Assembly (NCBI GenBank): GCA_016758965.1
Contig: JAEPRB010000477.1
Coordinates: forward strand, 1 to 18,456
Origin: Circinella minor
Taxonomy: Eukaryota; Mucoromycota; Mucoromycetes; Mucorales; Lichtheimiaceae
Direction of reading: 5' to 3'
Length of the DNA stretch: 18,456 nucleotides
The notes beneath the pieces are model-generated. The model did not search any database and was not told the origin of the DNA. It worked only from the letters and a program-made list of their open reading frames with translations. The translations under genes were made by a program, and so were the position numbers. Below are positions 9,321-18,456 of this stretch, in pieces; positions within the stretch are counted from its first letter, which is position 1; each line of letters starts with the position of its first letter.

Positions 9321-9803
9321 CAGTCACAGAAAAGGTGTACAATTGAGAGCTTGATCATATACCTGATCCACTCTTCTATACAATATGTCAAAGCATCTTT
9401 TTTTCAAATCATAATATTTATTGTGCTTAATTAAAATAATTTCATAATAATTAATACAAAAAAAAATACTATTAATTATTAATATACTGAAAAGTAATAC
9501 TATCTGCTTTACTAGTAATAAATAAAAAAGAAAACAAATAAAACTATGCCAAAAACATACTGGTCATTTTTATAGCAAACATAGAATCAAACATTATACT
9601 TTATATTTTATTTAATGAACTACTATGCTTAAAATATTGCCAATTTTATGGAGGCATTGTTACAAGAAGAGTCCTAGCCGTTATTATTTTTAATTCTCTT
9701 TCACAATTTTGACATATAAGTCATTCATTTATCCCTTTATTTTTAAACATTTTTATGCTGTTTATTCTATTATATTTGTATCTATCTTGTATTTTATAAA
9801 TTC

Positions 9804-12690
9804 CTAAATGATGCTTGTACCAATTTCCTCAAAAAATTCAATATCTTCTCGAGTAAGACGTTTTCTGTGAAGATATCTCTATGTAGTTTTATAATCAGCA
9901 GCGAGACCAAGAAAATCCCATCCAGCTTTATGATAAGGTCTTACAGAGGGCCATTCCATATGGCGTGTTCTGGATGGGATAAAATCAACCACGCTGAAAT
10001 GATTTGAACAATGAAATAGGTTGAGTGGCTGTGGGTGTCGGTTGGTATCTGAAGGGATAGTAAAAGGTAGGTAGAGAACAGATTTCCAATATGTATTATC
10101 CGTAAAAACTGCAATGGGTGTAGTGTATGCATCTGCAGCAATCTGTGAATCTCTTAGGGCATCAAACCAGTAATCTGAACTACAACTTGTATGCTGTGCT
10201 GTTTCAGGTGTTATACTGAATTCCAATCGATTAATTACACGATTCATAATATTATCATGGCCATTACAGAGAATGTCTCGATAAAACTCATAATTGGCAT
10301 CAAGATGAGACAGCATAGTCTGTTTAACTTTGGTATACTGAATTTGATTGCCATGCAATTGCAAAGCAAGAGCACGGTAACTGCAATACCCATCACTTTT
10401 AATTGTTTTCAATCCAACGGAGCATTCAGTGGGAATATCTGGATGGACAAAACTAAAAAGATTAACTTAGTATTTTCGTCTCAATTCACTTACCTTAGTT
10501 TATCTTGAATACCTTGTTTTTTTTCGGTTGGTTTTCTTAACAGTAGGCCAAAGGTCATCAAGGTCGTTTTCTGGCTTTCTTTTCAAATTAGGTTTTTCAC
10601 CCTTCTTTGTTTTTTAACGTCTTTTTCATGTTTTTTTCCAATTTTCTTTATATTTTCCTCCTTCACTACACCCGCCTCTTCGACTTTATTTTCTTCTGCT
10701 TTGTCTTTCTTAACTTCATTTGATTTGATATTCATAATATGCTGCATAATATCGTTCGTTCCATTTTCTGTATCCTCGGCCATATGTTCGATATCATCAT
10801 TTGTAAACTGTTTGACTTGTATATTAAGCAAGTGAATTGATCGTTCATCTGCAAGGCCAATTGGATTTTGGTTGGATACATCCAAAATTTCTTTTGAGAT
10901 GTTCCTAGTTGTGTGGATGAAATTTTTTTTTCTGGTTTTTTCTTCTACTTCGATAGATTGATGTTGTTGATGTTGCTGACCATTGAAATGGGAAAGGTCA
11001 AATGATAGATCGTTTATAAATTTTTCATCAATAAGTTTGTTAGTGACATCTGGTGGGCGTCCGTCATTAACAGTTTTTTTTGATGGTCTTTTGTGTGTTG
11101 CTCATGGTGCGCGGTTGTATGTAGCAGGTACAGCATGCTTTTCGTAATTAACAAGAATAATACGTTCGTCTGAGCGAATATAGTTGAGAATTTGGGGAAG
11201 AGCTAAAGAAAGAGGTAGATGGTGGATTGTATCTCGGTATAAATTATGGTGAAATGATTCTACTGCATTTGTTGTCCTGTAAGGATGCTTACGAAGATTA
11301 TCATCCATGCCTGTACAATGTCGAAAAATCATGCTACTGATGGATGGTTGCAGCCACCATTGGAGCCATTTGTAGCTGTTTTTGTAACGTGTAACTACTT
11401 CATTGCATGAATGACAAAATTCTTCAGCATCTTTGGTGGTTCGAATTGTGTATACCAATTCTCGAAATTTATCAGCTTCATCATATGGGATGATGTTGTT
11501 ATTGCTGCTGATCCGCTGAACAGATTGCATTCAATGCATATAACATCCTTTTAAAAACGCATCCCATCATTCTTTCCAGTGTACTGCTGATAGGCTTATA
11601 GAAATCCCTTTTTTTGGGCTAAGGAGAAATCCATCATCATCCCAAGAAACGAATCTTCACCATCAAACTTTACTTTGTATTCAGTAAAGAACACAAAGAA
11701 ATACTGCGCGAAATAGCTGTGCGACAACCCATCCATAGCTGCTTGAAAAATGACAGCATGCTTTTTTAACTCTTTGATGTACATAACAGTCGTGCAAAGA
11801 TAGTATTCTTTTTCGATGGCCTTGTATGTAACATCAGTAACAGCTGGTAAATCACTGAATCGACAGTATGTTTTAATGGCTGGTGATTTATACATCAAGA
11901 GAAATGAACCTGGAATAACTTGGGCATAAAGAAAATACCCAGTATAGTTGTTCATGATCTTCCCAAATTCACCAAGGAACTCGCCTTTTCTTGGCATATT
12001 TATTTGTTCACGTCTTTTATTCAACTTATATTCGACCCTGTAGTACCTAGAATTGGGTTGATATCAACTACTGAATAAACAATTTGTCCAGTTCGACGAT
12101 TGATACCTTGTACAGCGGCCTTCAGTGTCACTGTTGGATCGACTAGTAATCTTTCAGTCAATTTGTCTTTTTCTTCCTCAGACAAATGCTTGGATACATA
12201 TGGACCATGATTATGATTTCCAATTTGTTCCAACTTGCATTTTGTGTTAACAAAATGGTAACGCACTTCAGCTGGTCAAGTGTCGACATGCTCCAAAACA
12301 CTTCCACAATTCTTGCATCTAATAACAGTACATTGCTTGTTAATCAGTTTTACATCGAATTGTGGACGCAACTCTTTCAAATAGAATCTGCAACCTTTCT
12401 CATTGCATCGCACAAAACCATTACACTTTTTCAAATATATATGAACGTCGTTCTTTTGCTTTTGAGGACTATAAATCTTACACATAGACCATCTGATATC
12501 CAAAGAAAAATTAACGTATCTGTAGAACAATAAGAAGTCATGTCATTAGGAAAAGAATAAGTCATTTGATTGATCGTAAGTACACTTATAATTATTACTT
12601 TTTCTTTTCGTTGTCAAACTCAGCAGCTGCTTCTTCCTCATAAGGCTTTGTTTCAAACTTTCTTTGGAAAAAAGTGATGTATTTTGACAT
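9804..12690 (-). pseudogene. MULE transposase fused to an OTU-type cysteine protease, broken
   Basis: Start is ATG at 12690: a 92-nt first exon (MSKYITFFQRKFE...) joins in phase to the exon at 12519 across a 79-bp intron (12598-12520). The next part is Cys/His-rich (RCNEKGC, RCKNCG, GNHNHGPY), compatible with a WRKY-GCM1-like zinc-binding module. The DDE core follows: D in VTDVTY (11833-11835), D in MMDFSLAQ (11629-11631), a GCYMH motif, and E in TTNAVESFH (11258-11260). A GRPP motif and a long Lys/Glu-rich linker come next. After a 41-bp intron (10493-10453) there is an OTU domain: D and C of SDGYCSYRAL (10392-10394, 10383-10385) and H of NHFSVV (9999-10001). In-frame stops lie at 12276, 11596, 11531, 11102 and 9879; one-base shifts are evident near 12045, 11553, 10610 and 10530, several at homopolymers. 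Coding sense after TAG 9879 continues 24 codons to 9804. OTU enzymes usually cleave ubiquitin; the role in transposition is unknown. Confidence 0.85.
9879..10452 (-). other. OTU cysteine-protease domain of the element C gene
   Basis: Last exon of the fusion gene after an acceptor ending at 10453. It reads FVHPDIPTECSVGLKTIKS into the DGYCSYRAL active-site loop, then DYWFDALRDSQIAADAY, a YLP turn and the NHFSVVDF histidine strand, in the order expected for OTU domains. Cys and His are present, so the catalytic pair is not lost in this copy. About 150 residues is a normal OTU size. Helitrons and some other transposons also carry OTU domains, so domain capture by mobile DNA is precedented. Confidence 0.85.
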
Positions 12691-12837
12691 TATTGTAATT
12701 TATAGTGATAGTTTTAAGATTCGAGTATTTCGTGTGTGTTTCAGGAACAAAGTAAAAAAAAGTACACTTTTTCATATACAGCAGTTTTAAAAAAAAGTGT
12801 ATTTTTTTCCTGCTACTCATACCGTGACTCTGTTTGC

Positions 12838-12905
12838 TATGTCGCTCTTTCAAAAAGTACACCTTTTTGATTGTACACCTTTTTTAGTAACACCCTGAGA
12901 AGAAG
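12838..12905 (-). repeat. Right TIR and target duplication of element C
   Basis: Inverse of the left TIR, ending AGTAACACCC at 12895, then TGAGAAGAAG (12896-12905). The subterminal stretch 12750-12837 has further AAGTACAC/AAGTGTA variants of the TIR motif. Confidence 0.9.
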
Positions 12906-13174
12906 GAGTTAGGGTATATCCAAAGGGTTGCTCCAAGCTATCCTTCACCAATCTTCACCTTTTCCATTATTGATCTTAATACTTTTTATCATTGGTTTAA
13001 TAATATTGCTTTACAACATGCAAATTACGTAAAAAATGTTTCATATACTGTCGTTATAAATTGGGCGGATCAATACCTTAGCCAATAGTAATAGAATATA
13101 ACAAATGATAATAAAGGATAAAAATATAATTCAAAAGATACCGCTTTATTATTTGATGAGCAAGGACTATTTAT
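12906..13174. other. 5' region of the element B transposase gene
   Basis: AT-rich, without a recognised gene; belongs to element B to the right of the element C insertion and probably includes the promoter of the plus-strand MULE. Confidence 0.4.
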
Positions 13175-14034
13175 ATGTTTTCTAATAATGATAATAACGT
13201 ATATAATGTGGATGACATGTAATTACAAGAAGAGATATAAAATGTGAGTCATTGCAGTAAAGTACATACTATGATGATTACTAGAATGGCAACAGGAAGT
13301 TGACTCATAATTATAATATGTAGTGTAACAAGATTCAAAAAGGGAAATGATAGTGACATTGTTTTTAGGCTACGACAATACTCTAGTCAACAACTCAAAT
13401 TCAACTTTTAATAATACTATAACTCACATTGGTCGTCACAAAGAAGTCCAAACAACTTTATACTTTATATGTGATCATGTAGGAAAACCTCAAAAAAAGA
13501 AAGATGCTGAACAAAATTAACCTAAAAAACGTCAACGCATCAATCCTACTATTAAAGTAGATTGTAAAGCAAAAATTGTTTGTAGAATTTTACTTGATAG
13601 TACTTGTGAAATTATTTATTATTAGCAGCACTCCTCGCACGATCCTACAGAATATTCAGAATTAAAGAAATCACATCTCCCTATTGAAGTAAAGAACTAG
13701 ATCAATGCGCATGTTGAAAAAAGCATGGATTGGAAATCAATCAAAGATTTGTTACGTTTATCACCTAAAGAATTACAAGAGGTTAGTGAAGTATAAATTA
13801 AAACGGTCCTTCGTGGGTTGATTTCATCTATCTAACAACTTTTATATTCTTTTGAGGCTGAAAATGATGATTCCAAGGTTCCATTATCATTATTAGTTAA
13901 TGCATCTGATGTTCAAAATGCTATCTTAGCAAAGCTTTCAAAGTTGTCAAGAAAAGCATATATTGATAAAGAAAGTGTTTTGTTGTGGTTTGATAAATTA
14001 CATAAAAGAGAATATCATGTTCTTCAGCATATTT

Positions 14035-15280
14035 GAATCAAGTATAGAATACAGGGACATTAAATAAACTTTAATGAAGAGGTCCAATTAAAGTAAGAAA
14101 TGTTATACAATATTTTTATAATGTTGCCATTCTTAAAATATTATCAAATTCGTTAATATTTAATATATTATATAAATATTTTTTGAAAGAATTAAATTGT
14201 ATATTACTTATATATGTATAAAAAGAACTTTTTATTTTAATATTTAAAAGATAATTATCAAATTCTTTTAATAATTCTGTACTTCTTTTTATTCTATTAT
14301 ATAATTTATATTTTGTAAAATCATTATAATCTTCCACTTTATAACCTGCAAATTCTAAAATTTCTTTCTGTTGTACGTAATTTATTTATATTTTCTATAT
14401 TATCATAAAGTTCATTATCTTTTTTCATACTTAAATAAAATCTATTACTGAATGCTTTTTTTGTTTTATAAAATTTATCATTTTCATCAATAATGTAAAA
14501 TATATCTTCTAACTTATAATTTTTACAATAATCATCAAAATAAATTTCATGGGAACAAGTTTTACAGAAATTAAATATATTATATTTTTTATTATAATAA
14601 AGTCTATCAGTTTTATCATTTATATCACATATATGATTACATTTTTCACAAACTTTTGGCATATGTTTTGTACAATAAGAAATATCATTTCCTACTTTTA
14701 CTTTACATGATATTTCTTTACATAAAGTTAGATTATTATTATAATAAATATTAAATTCTTTTTCTAATTCTTTTAGTTTTTCGTCAATATTTTTCAAATT
14801 ATCACAATGTTTTTTATATCCTTTTTTAACATTCTTTATTTTTATAGATTTTATTTAATACATTAATTTTTTATAATTTATTAAAAGATAATCTTGTTCA
14901 TTTAACTTTATATAATTTATATTATCATCAAGAAAAACTTTATTATAATAATTCAATGCAAAATATAATTCATTTATAGATGTAATATTATATTTTGAAT
15001 ATGTATATAAAACTATTTCATTCCATTCCTTAACTTTATAATACTCTTCTTTATAATTTATTTTTTCTATAATTTCATTTTCACTTTCCTCATTTTCACT
15101 TTTTATCATGTTTTTATCTTTATTAAATATTTTTTCCTTTTTTCTTTCAACTGGAGATGTTTTAATATATTCTCTTTTTGTCATTTATTTATTTTTAAAG
15201 AATAAAATTCAATTTTAAAAATTAAAATATGCAAAATTAATTGCTAAGTTTTAATTAACCCTATGTTCTATACTTAATCC
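14035..15280. mobile_element. Element D: 1.25-kb TIR element carrying an unknown gene
   Basis: Terminal 22 bp (14035-14056, GAATCAAGTATAGAATACAGGG) match the inverse of 15259-15280 at 18 positions; all four differences are transitions. The 8 bp before it (GCATATTT, 14027-14034) and after it (ATATATTT, 15281-15288) match at six positions and differ by a G/A and a C/T transition, as an eroded target duplication would. Removing the element with one copy of the 8 bp rejoins the MULE codons in frame across the junction. An 8-bp duplication is compatible with hAT and some other superfamilies; no transposase motif is visible in its gene. Confidence 0.75.
14116..15184 (-). pseudogene. Unrecognised Lys/Asn/Tyr-rich Cys-His protein gene inside element D
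   Basis: One coding frame runs on the minus strand from the ATG at 15184 through an in-frame TAA (14855-14857) to about 14375; a one-base shift moves it into the frame ending at 14116. Both joins are continuous in composition, so I read three fragments as one decayed gene of about 350 codons. The first part is charged (KREYIKTSPVERKKEK). The middle has a metal-binding-like array: CTKHMPKVCEKCNH followed by FCKTCSHE and a further Cys. The last part is helical. Codon use is even more AT-extreme than in the MULE exons. I recognise no family. Possibilities are a captured cellular gene, a protein of the element itself, or a gene of giant-virus or other AT-rich origin; the sequence alone does not decide. 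Confidence 0.6.
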
Positions 15281-16845
15281 ATATATTTATTCTAATTCAT
15301 TTGTAATTGGGTGGGTATCGCCATAGCAAAAATTGTTGAGTAATAATAGACATTGTTGGACAGAGCTATATGGTGTTGGATGTATGGATGATCGAACTTA
15401 TTTATTAAAAAATCTTATTTGTTATTTAGATTTTACAAGACAAGAAGATATATGTATTGATTCAACTCACAAAACTTGTAAATCATTCTTGAATGATGAA
15501 GACTGTTATTTATTTACAATTGTTGCAAAGAACAGTTCAACAAACAAAGGCTGTTCAATGGAATTTATGATAACAAATAGTGAAACATCTGAAACTCTAT
15601 CCATGTGGTTAGAATGGTTAAAAAAAGAAGTTGAATTTACCCCTAAAACAATAATGATAGACTGTAGTCCTATTGAAATTAATGCAATCCGAGTTGTATT
15701 TCAAGAATCTGTTCGTATTCTTCTCTGCCATTGGCACATAAAGCGTGCATGGGATAAAAAGATTAAAAAAGATGTAAGTATTATTATAGCAATCGATTTA
15801 TTTTAGTCCTATACTTACAATCTAAGTTTATATATAATATATATATAATATAGGTCAAGGCGTCAACTGGTACTAAAGATTCAATGCTCTTACGAAGTGA
15901 AGCTCATGCTGACTTAAATAAGTTAATGCATTGTGAAAACCAAGATTATTTTGAAGTTTTCTGAAATGAATTTGTTATTAAATGGAGAGATAACAAAGGC
16001 TGTCTTGAGTTTTATGCGTATATGTGGTCATGTTGGTATCCCAAGAAAGAATTGTGGTGCAAAGCATGGCGTTCGTCTTGGTCATTCCATACAAATAATT
16101 ATGTTGAAAGTTGGTACAACCAGTTGAAGTCTTTTTATCTTGGTCGTTCTCACTGTTGTCGTGTAGATCGAATTATATATACATTAGTTGAACTTGTAGA
16201 AATAGATTATCGTCAAGATGCTTTACAAATCAAATATAGTTTCAAACATATGAATTTGTCTGCTTACAAAAAACAAAGAAAAAAAGAAGCGAATAAAGTC
16301 GCTCTTGATGTTGCTAATAGTATAATTACATTTGAAATGGTATGGTAAGTAAAAAGTTTATATATGTGCACCCTTTGTTTTTTAGTATCTAGCTCTAATT
16401 ATAATGCTTATAGTTATATTGTAGATCATTCACGGACCATGGAAAGTGGTATATGGTTAATTATAAAAAGAATGAAAATGGACAATTGATATTGTCGACA
16501 TGCTCCTGTCCTGATTTTGAATACTCTCATAAACTCTATAAACACATTTTTTTAATAAATCATATAAAAAATATTCCATACCAAGTCCAACATATAACTA
16601 CACAAAATAATCAAGTATCATCACCATCACTGTCACTATCACTACCATCATCCTCTGGAACAAGACTTTTAGATTTACAAGACGCTACATTTCAAGAATA
16701 CAATAGAAATGCAAAATTATTTTTACAAAATTATAAAAAATTAGATTGTAATCAATTAGAACAAGTAGGAGCAATTTTAAAACAATCATCATCTTTATTT
16801 GAAAAAATAATTAATCCTCAAAAAGGACCAGGAAAACAGAAATAA

Positions 16846-17093
16846 AACATTATTGAACTTTATTATTATATTCTTAATTTTATTGTTTTTGGTGTGTTTT
16901 GTTTACTTAAGAAATAATTGTGTCGTATTTACTAAGGTGCAAAACAAAACTATTATGCTGTGTTTGATAGTGATGATTCCCCCTGACACGAATTGCTCAC
17001 TTTTAAAAAAAAATCTTGTCTTTAATTTTTAAGAAAAATTACTATGTTGGTCCCTTAAAAAAAAAGTTCTTATCAATTTTTTATTGGAAACCA
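16846..17093. other. 3' region of the element B MULE
   Basis: AT-rich sequence between the transposase stop and the right TIR, with long A runs near 17006-17014 and 17058-17066 and a GGTCCC sequence that resembles an inverted GGGACC near 9199 in the left arm. No gene. Confidence 0.4.
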
Positions 17094-17149
17094 GACATTG
17101 GATGTGACTTAATTCTTTTTGATGTTTAAGGTCGTTCTTATGTTCATGT
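17094..17149 (-). repeat. Right TIR and target duplication of element B
   Basis: Inverse of 9117-9154 with one transition difference, followed at 17138-17149 by the same 12-bp direct repeat found at 9102. Confidence 0.85.
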
Positions 17150-17400
17150 CTGTATTTTAAATATGATTTCTTATTTCATCTAGGATAAAGAGATAATGTT
17201 CTTATAATAATACAACAACGTGTATAGAAATTTTACCATATGTAATAGGGTACTTCTTTAAGCTTAAAGATTTGGCAGGTATGTACTTCTCTTTTTCATA
17301 TCTTTATCATATGGCTTTATCGATTTCTCATAACTATTAAGTTTATTTTCTTCTATAGTAATGGTTTTCATGGAAATATGTTATTTATCTCTTCTTCAAA
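17150..17400. other. Non-coding T-rich flank right of element B
   Basis: No supported coding sequence or RNA gene. Confidence 0.4.
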
Positions 17401-17570
17401 ATTATTCCATAACTATTTTATTTATAGTTTAACTAACCTTTTTTTCTTTATATTATTGCATGAACATGATTTATAGTCTGACTAATCGCTTTTTTTCATT
17501 ATTATTGCATAAACATATTATTTATGACATAACTAATTCCTCTTCAATATTATTGCATGAACATTTTCAT
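17401..17570. repeat. Degenerate ~50-bp tandem repeat, about 3.4 copies
   Basis: Units begin at 17401, 17452, 17501 and 17549 with ATTATT(G/C)CAT, continue with AACAT or ATAAC, TTTATAG/TTATGAC and a CTAA(C/T) box, and close with a pyrimidine tract. Copies differ at many positions, so the array is old. Confidence 0.65.
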
Positions 17571-18115
17571 ATACTGAAATTCCTTTTTTTTCTATAGGAC
17601 GGTATGGTTTCATTTCGCGTTTCTCTTATCATGATTTATTTCGTGTTATTTATTTACATTATATTTTTGTTATATATTTATAGTTATATTTATTCCAAGG
17701 TATTTTAAATATATCATGCTTAGCTCTTTATATGGTAAACGAAGACTCATAATATTATAAATTTAGATAAAATAGTTTAGCTTTTATTATAGTAGAAATT
17801 TTATATTTATTTTAGTATAGTAGATAAAAAAATAAAAAATAAATAAAAGATACTTCTTTATGTATATAAAAGAAAATAAAAAGAAAACGCTTGATCAATC
17901 TAAAAAAATAATAAGCCAATACCAAATGCTAGTTTTAAAATGTCCGAAAGAATTGAGCCAATACTAAAGGCTATATATGTCATGTGTAAAAAAAAACCCA
18001 CTAATATGATACTTTGATCGAAAGGTGTAACATGGAACATTAACCAATAGAGTGGAAGATTAAAGTTGTTGTGAGCCTCTCATCGTTTTTCTCAAAGACT
18101 CAAACTGCTAAAAAT
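17571..18115. other. Non-coding AT-rich sequence
   Basis: No ORF, RNA gene or clear repeat. A GCCAATACCAAA.GCTAG / GCCAATACTAAAGGCTA similarity occurs at about 17914 and 17956, a possible short duplicated motif. Confidence 0.4.
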
Positions 18116-18280
18116 AAAAAAACGAACCAGTTTGAGTAGCTCAAATCACTGATTTGAGCGTGTTTGAGCAGATCGGATTTGCGCATTATGGTTCTCAAAA
18201 ATTCTCGAACCTAATAACTTAGTCAGCTCAAACGAGCTTAAACTTGCGGTTTGAGCCGAGTTTGAGCTGGTTAAAAAAAC
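18116..18280. mobile_element. 149-bp MITE-like element rich in TTTGAGC/GCTCAAA
   Basis: AACCAG at 18125-18130 is mirrored by CTGGTT at 18267-18272. Further in, CTCAAA and GTTTGAGC (18162-18169) are mirrored by GCTCAAAC (18226-18233), giving imperfect arms of about 45 bp. AAAAAAAC lies on both sides (18116-18123 and 18273-18280), an exact 8-bp direct repeat, although low complexity. Six exact TTTGAGC or GCTCAAA heptamers occur inside. Non-coding; likely a non-autonomous DNA element. Confidence 0.6.
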
Positions 18281-18376
18281 ATTTTATGTCCAGTGATAGT
18301 GGTAGTAGTAACAATAAAACTAATAAAAATAATGTCGTAGCCAAAATAATTAGTTTACTATTCATGTCGTAATTAT

Positions 18377-18453
18377 TAATCGGTTATTTTTAATACCGAT
18401 TATACTTCTTTTACTGCGGCTTCTTTTCTCATTTCTTACTATATCCGCAGTAA
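18377..18453. repeat. Two short hairpins at the window end
   Basis: TAATCGGT (18377-18384) pairs with ACCGATTA (18395-18402), and TTACTGCGG (18411-18419) pairs with CCGCAGTAA (18445-18453). Perfect short inverted repeats with loops of 10 and 25 bases. Function unknown; they could be the edge of another element continuing beyond the window. Confidence 0.5.
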
Positions 18454-18456
18454 CAT

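Larger units (their letters stand above)
9262..12895. mobile_element. Element C: 3.6-kb MULE with transposase-OTU gene, inserted in element B
   Basis: The ends share a near-perfect inverted repeat from AAAAAAGGTGTACAATC through GAAAGAGCGACAT (9272-9313 and 12844-12885), with an outermost diverged decamer GGG...AC/AT. Exact 10-bp direct repeats TGAGAAGAAG flank it at 9252-9261 and 12896-12905, the duplication length expected for Mutator. Each TIR has two GGTGTAC motifs and the left side has a third copy at 9323-9341; these may be transposase-binding sites (inference). The single gene runs on the minus strand. Confidence 0.92.
13175..16845 (+). pseudogene. MULE transposase of element B, split by element D
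   Basis: Mutator-like/FAR1-type transposase. A likely first exon is 13175-13243 with a GTGAGT donor; the acceptor at 13368 gives a phase conflict, so the start is uncertain. Exon 2 (13369-14034) reads in one frame through the Cys/His N-terminus (YFICDHVGK, VDCKAKIV, HSSHDP), then helical sequence up to YHVLQHI, where element D intervenes. It resumes at 15289, reads WVSP, and carries D in ICIDSTHK (15459-15461), D in TIMIDCSP (15660-15662) and a CHWH motif. After an 80-bp intron (15774-15853) comes E in NNYVESW (16106-16108). After an intron at 16345-16424 there is a SWIM finger STCSCPDF...YKHIF with Tyr at 16537-16539 in place of the third Cys, then a Ser-rich tail ending at TAA 16845. In-frame stops: 13220, 13238, 13518, 13623, 13698, 13794, 13833, 15324, 15962. 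Clearly dead. Confidence 0.85.
9112..17137. mobile_element. Element B: Mutator-like element hosting elements C and D
   Basis: 38-bp TIRs with one mismatch (9117-9154 and 17094-17131, CCTTAAACATCAAAAAG...) are flanked by TTATGTTCATGT in direct orientation at 9102-9113 and 17138-17149. Mutator elements make 8-11 bp duplications, so about 10 bp of this repeat is target and the rest chance or shared terminal bases. The element encodes the plus-strand MULE at about 13175-16845. Subtracting C and D with their duplications leaves an element of about 3.1 kb, a normal size for one MULE gene. Confidence 0.85.

Noticed and set aside
9136..9342. 68-codon minus-strand frame
   Set aside because: It crosses the boundary of elements B and C and includes TIR sequence.
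12186..12533. 115-codon plus-strand frame
   Set aside because: Antisense to the Cys/His N-terminus of the element C transposase, which has matching splice phase and motifs.
12653..12862. 69-codon minus-strand frame
   Set aside because: It overlaps the element C TIR and lies in another frame from the supported first exon starting at 12690.
8455..12914. CCCTAAC/GTTAGGG matches as telomeric repeats
   Set aside because: Single 10-bp inverse match, no tandem array; chance is sufficient.
17401..17570. CRISPR-like array
   Set aside because: Units are degenerate with no constant repeat and unique-spacer pattern, and the setting is eukaryotic.

Overview
The window reads as AT-rich nuclear DNA of a fungus, most likely an early-diverging Mucoromycota-type genome (Glomeromycotina or Mucoromycotina; inference). 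The basis is short introns of 41-85 bp with GTAAGT-like donors and CTAAT/CTAAG-like branch sites, a Crypton tyrosine recombinase with an Ndc10-like domain, several Mutator-like (MULE) transposases, and very low GC outside exons. I see no host housekeeping gene, tRNA or rRNA. It is a nest of DNA transposons.

Region 1-7549 is bounded by 42-bp perfect terminal inverted repeats (1-42 and 7508-7549). It carries a decayed MULE transposase on the minus strand (exons from 3091 to about 224: zinc-binding N-terminus, DDE core, SWIM finger). Between that gene and the right TIR lies a nearly intact four-exon Crypton recombinase (6843-3929, minus). The MULE is interrupted by a 432-bp AT-rich inverted-repeat insert (1295-1726). 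Three tandem duplications fall here: 129 bp in the MULE exon, 44 bp at 3538-3625, and 132 bp over the Crypton catalytic motif.

Region 7550-9101 is mostly AT-rich filler with one short acidic coding remnant. Region 9102-17149 is a second MULE (element B) with 38-bp TIRs (9117-9154, 17094-17131) and a 12-bp flanking direct repeat. Its transposase is on the plus strand (about 13175-16845). Two elements are inserted in it. Element C (9262-12895) has exact 10-bp target duplications and encodes one minus-strand gene joining a MULE DDE transposase to an OTU-type cysteine protease. Element D (14035-15280) has 22-bp TIRs and an eroded 8-bp target duplication; it carries an unrecognised Lys/Asn-rich Cys/His protein gene and splits the element B transposase.

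Region 17150-18456 is non-coding: a degenerate ~50-bp tandem repeat and a 149-bp MITE-like element rich in TTTGAGC/GCTCAAA. Most inactivating changes in all three MULEs and the Crypton can be explained as C-to-T or G-to-A transitions, suggesting deamination or a RIP-like process. Order of events inferred from nesting: element B inserted first, then C and D into it.
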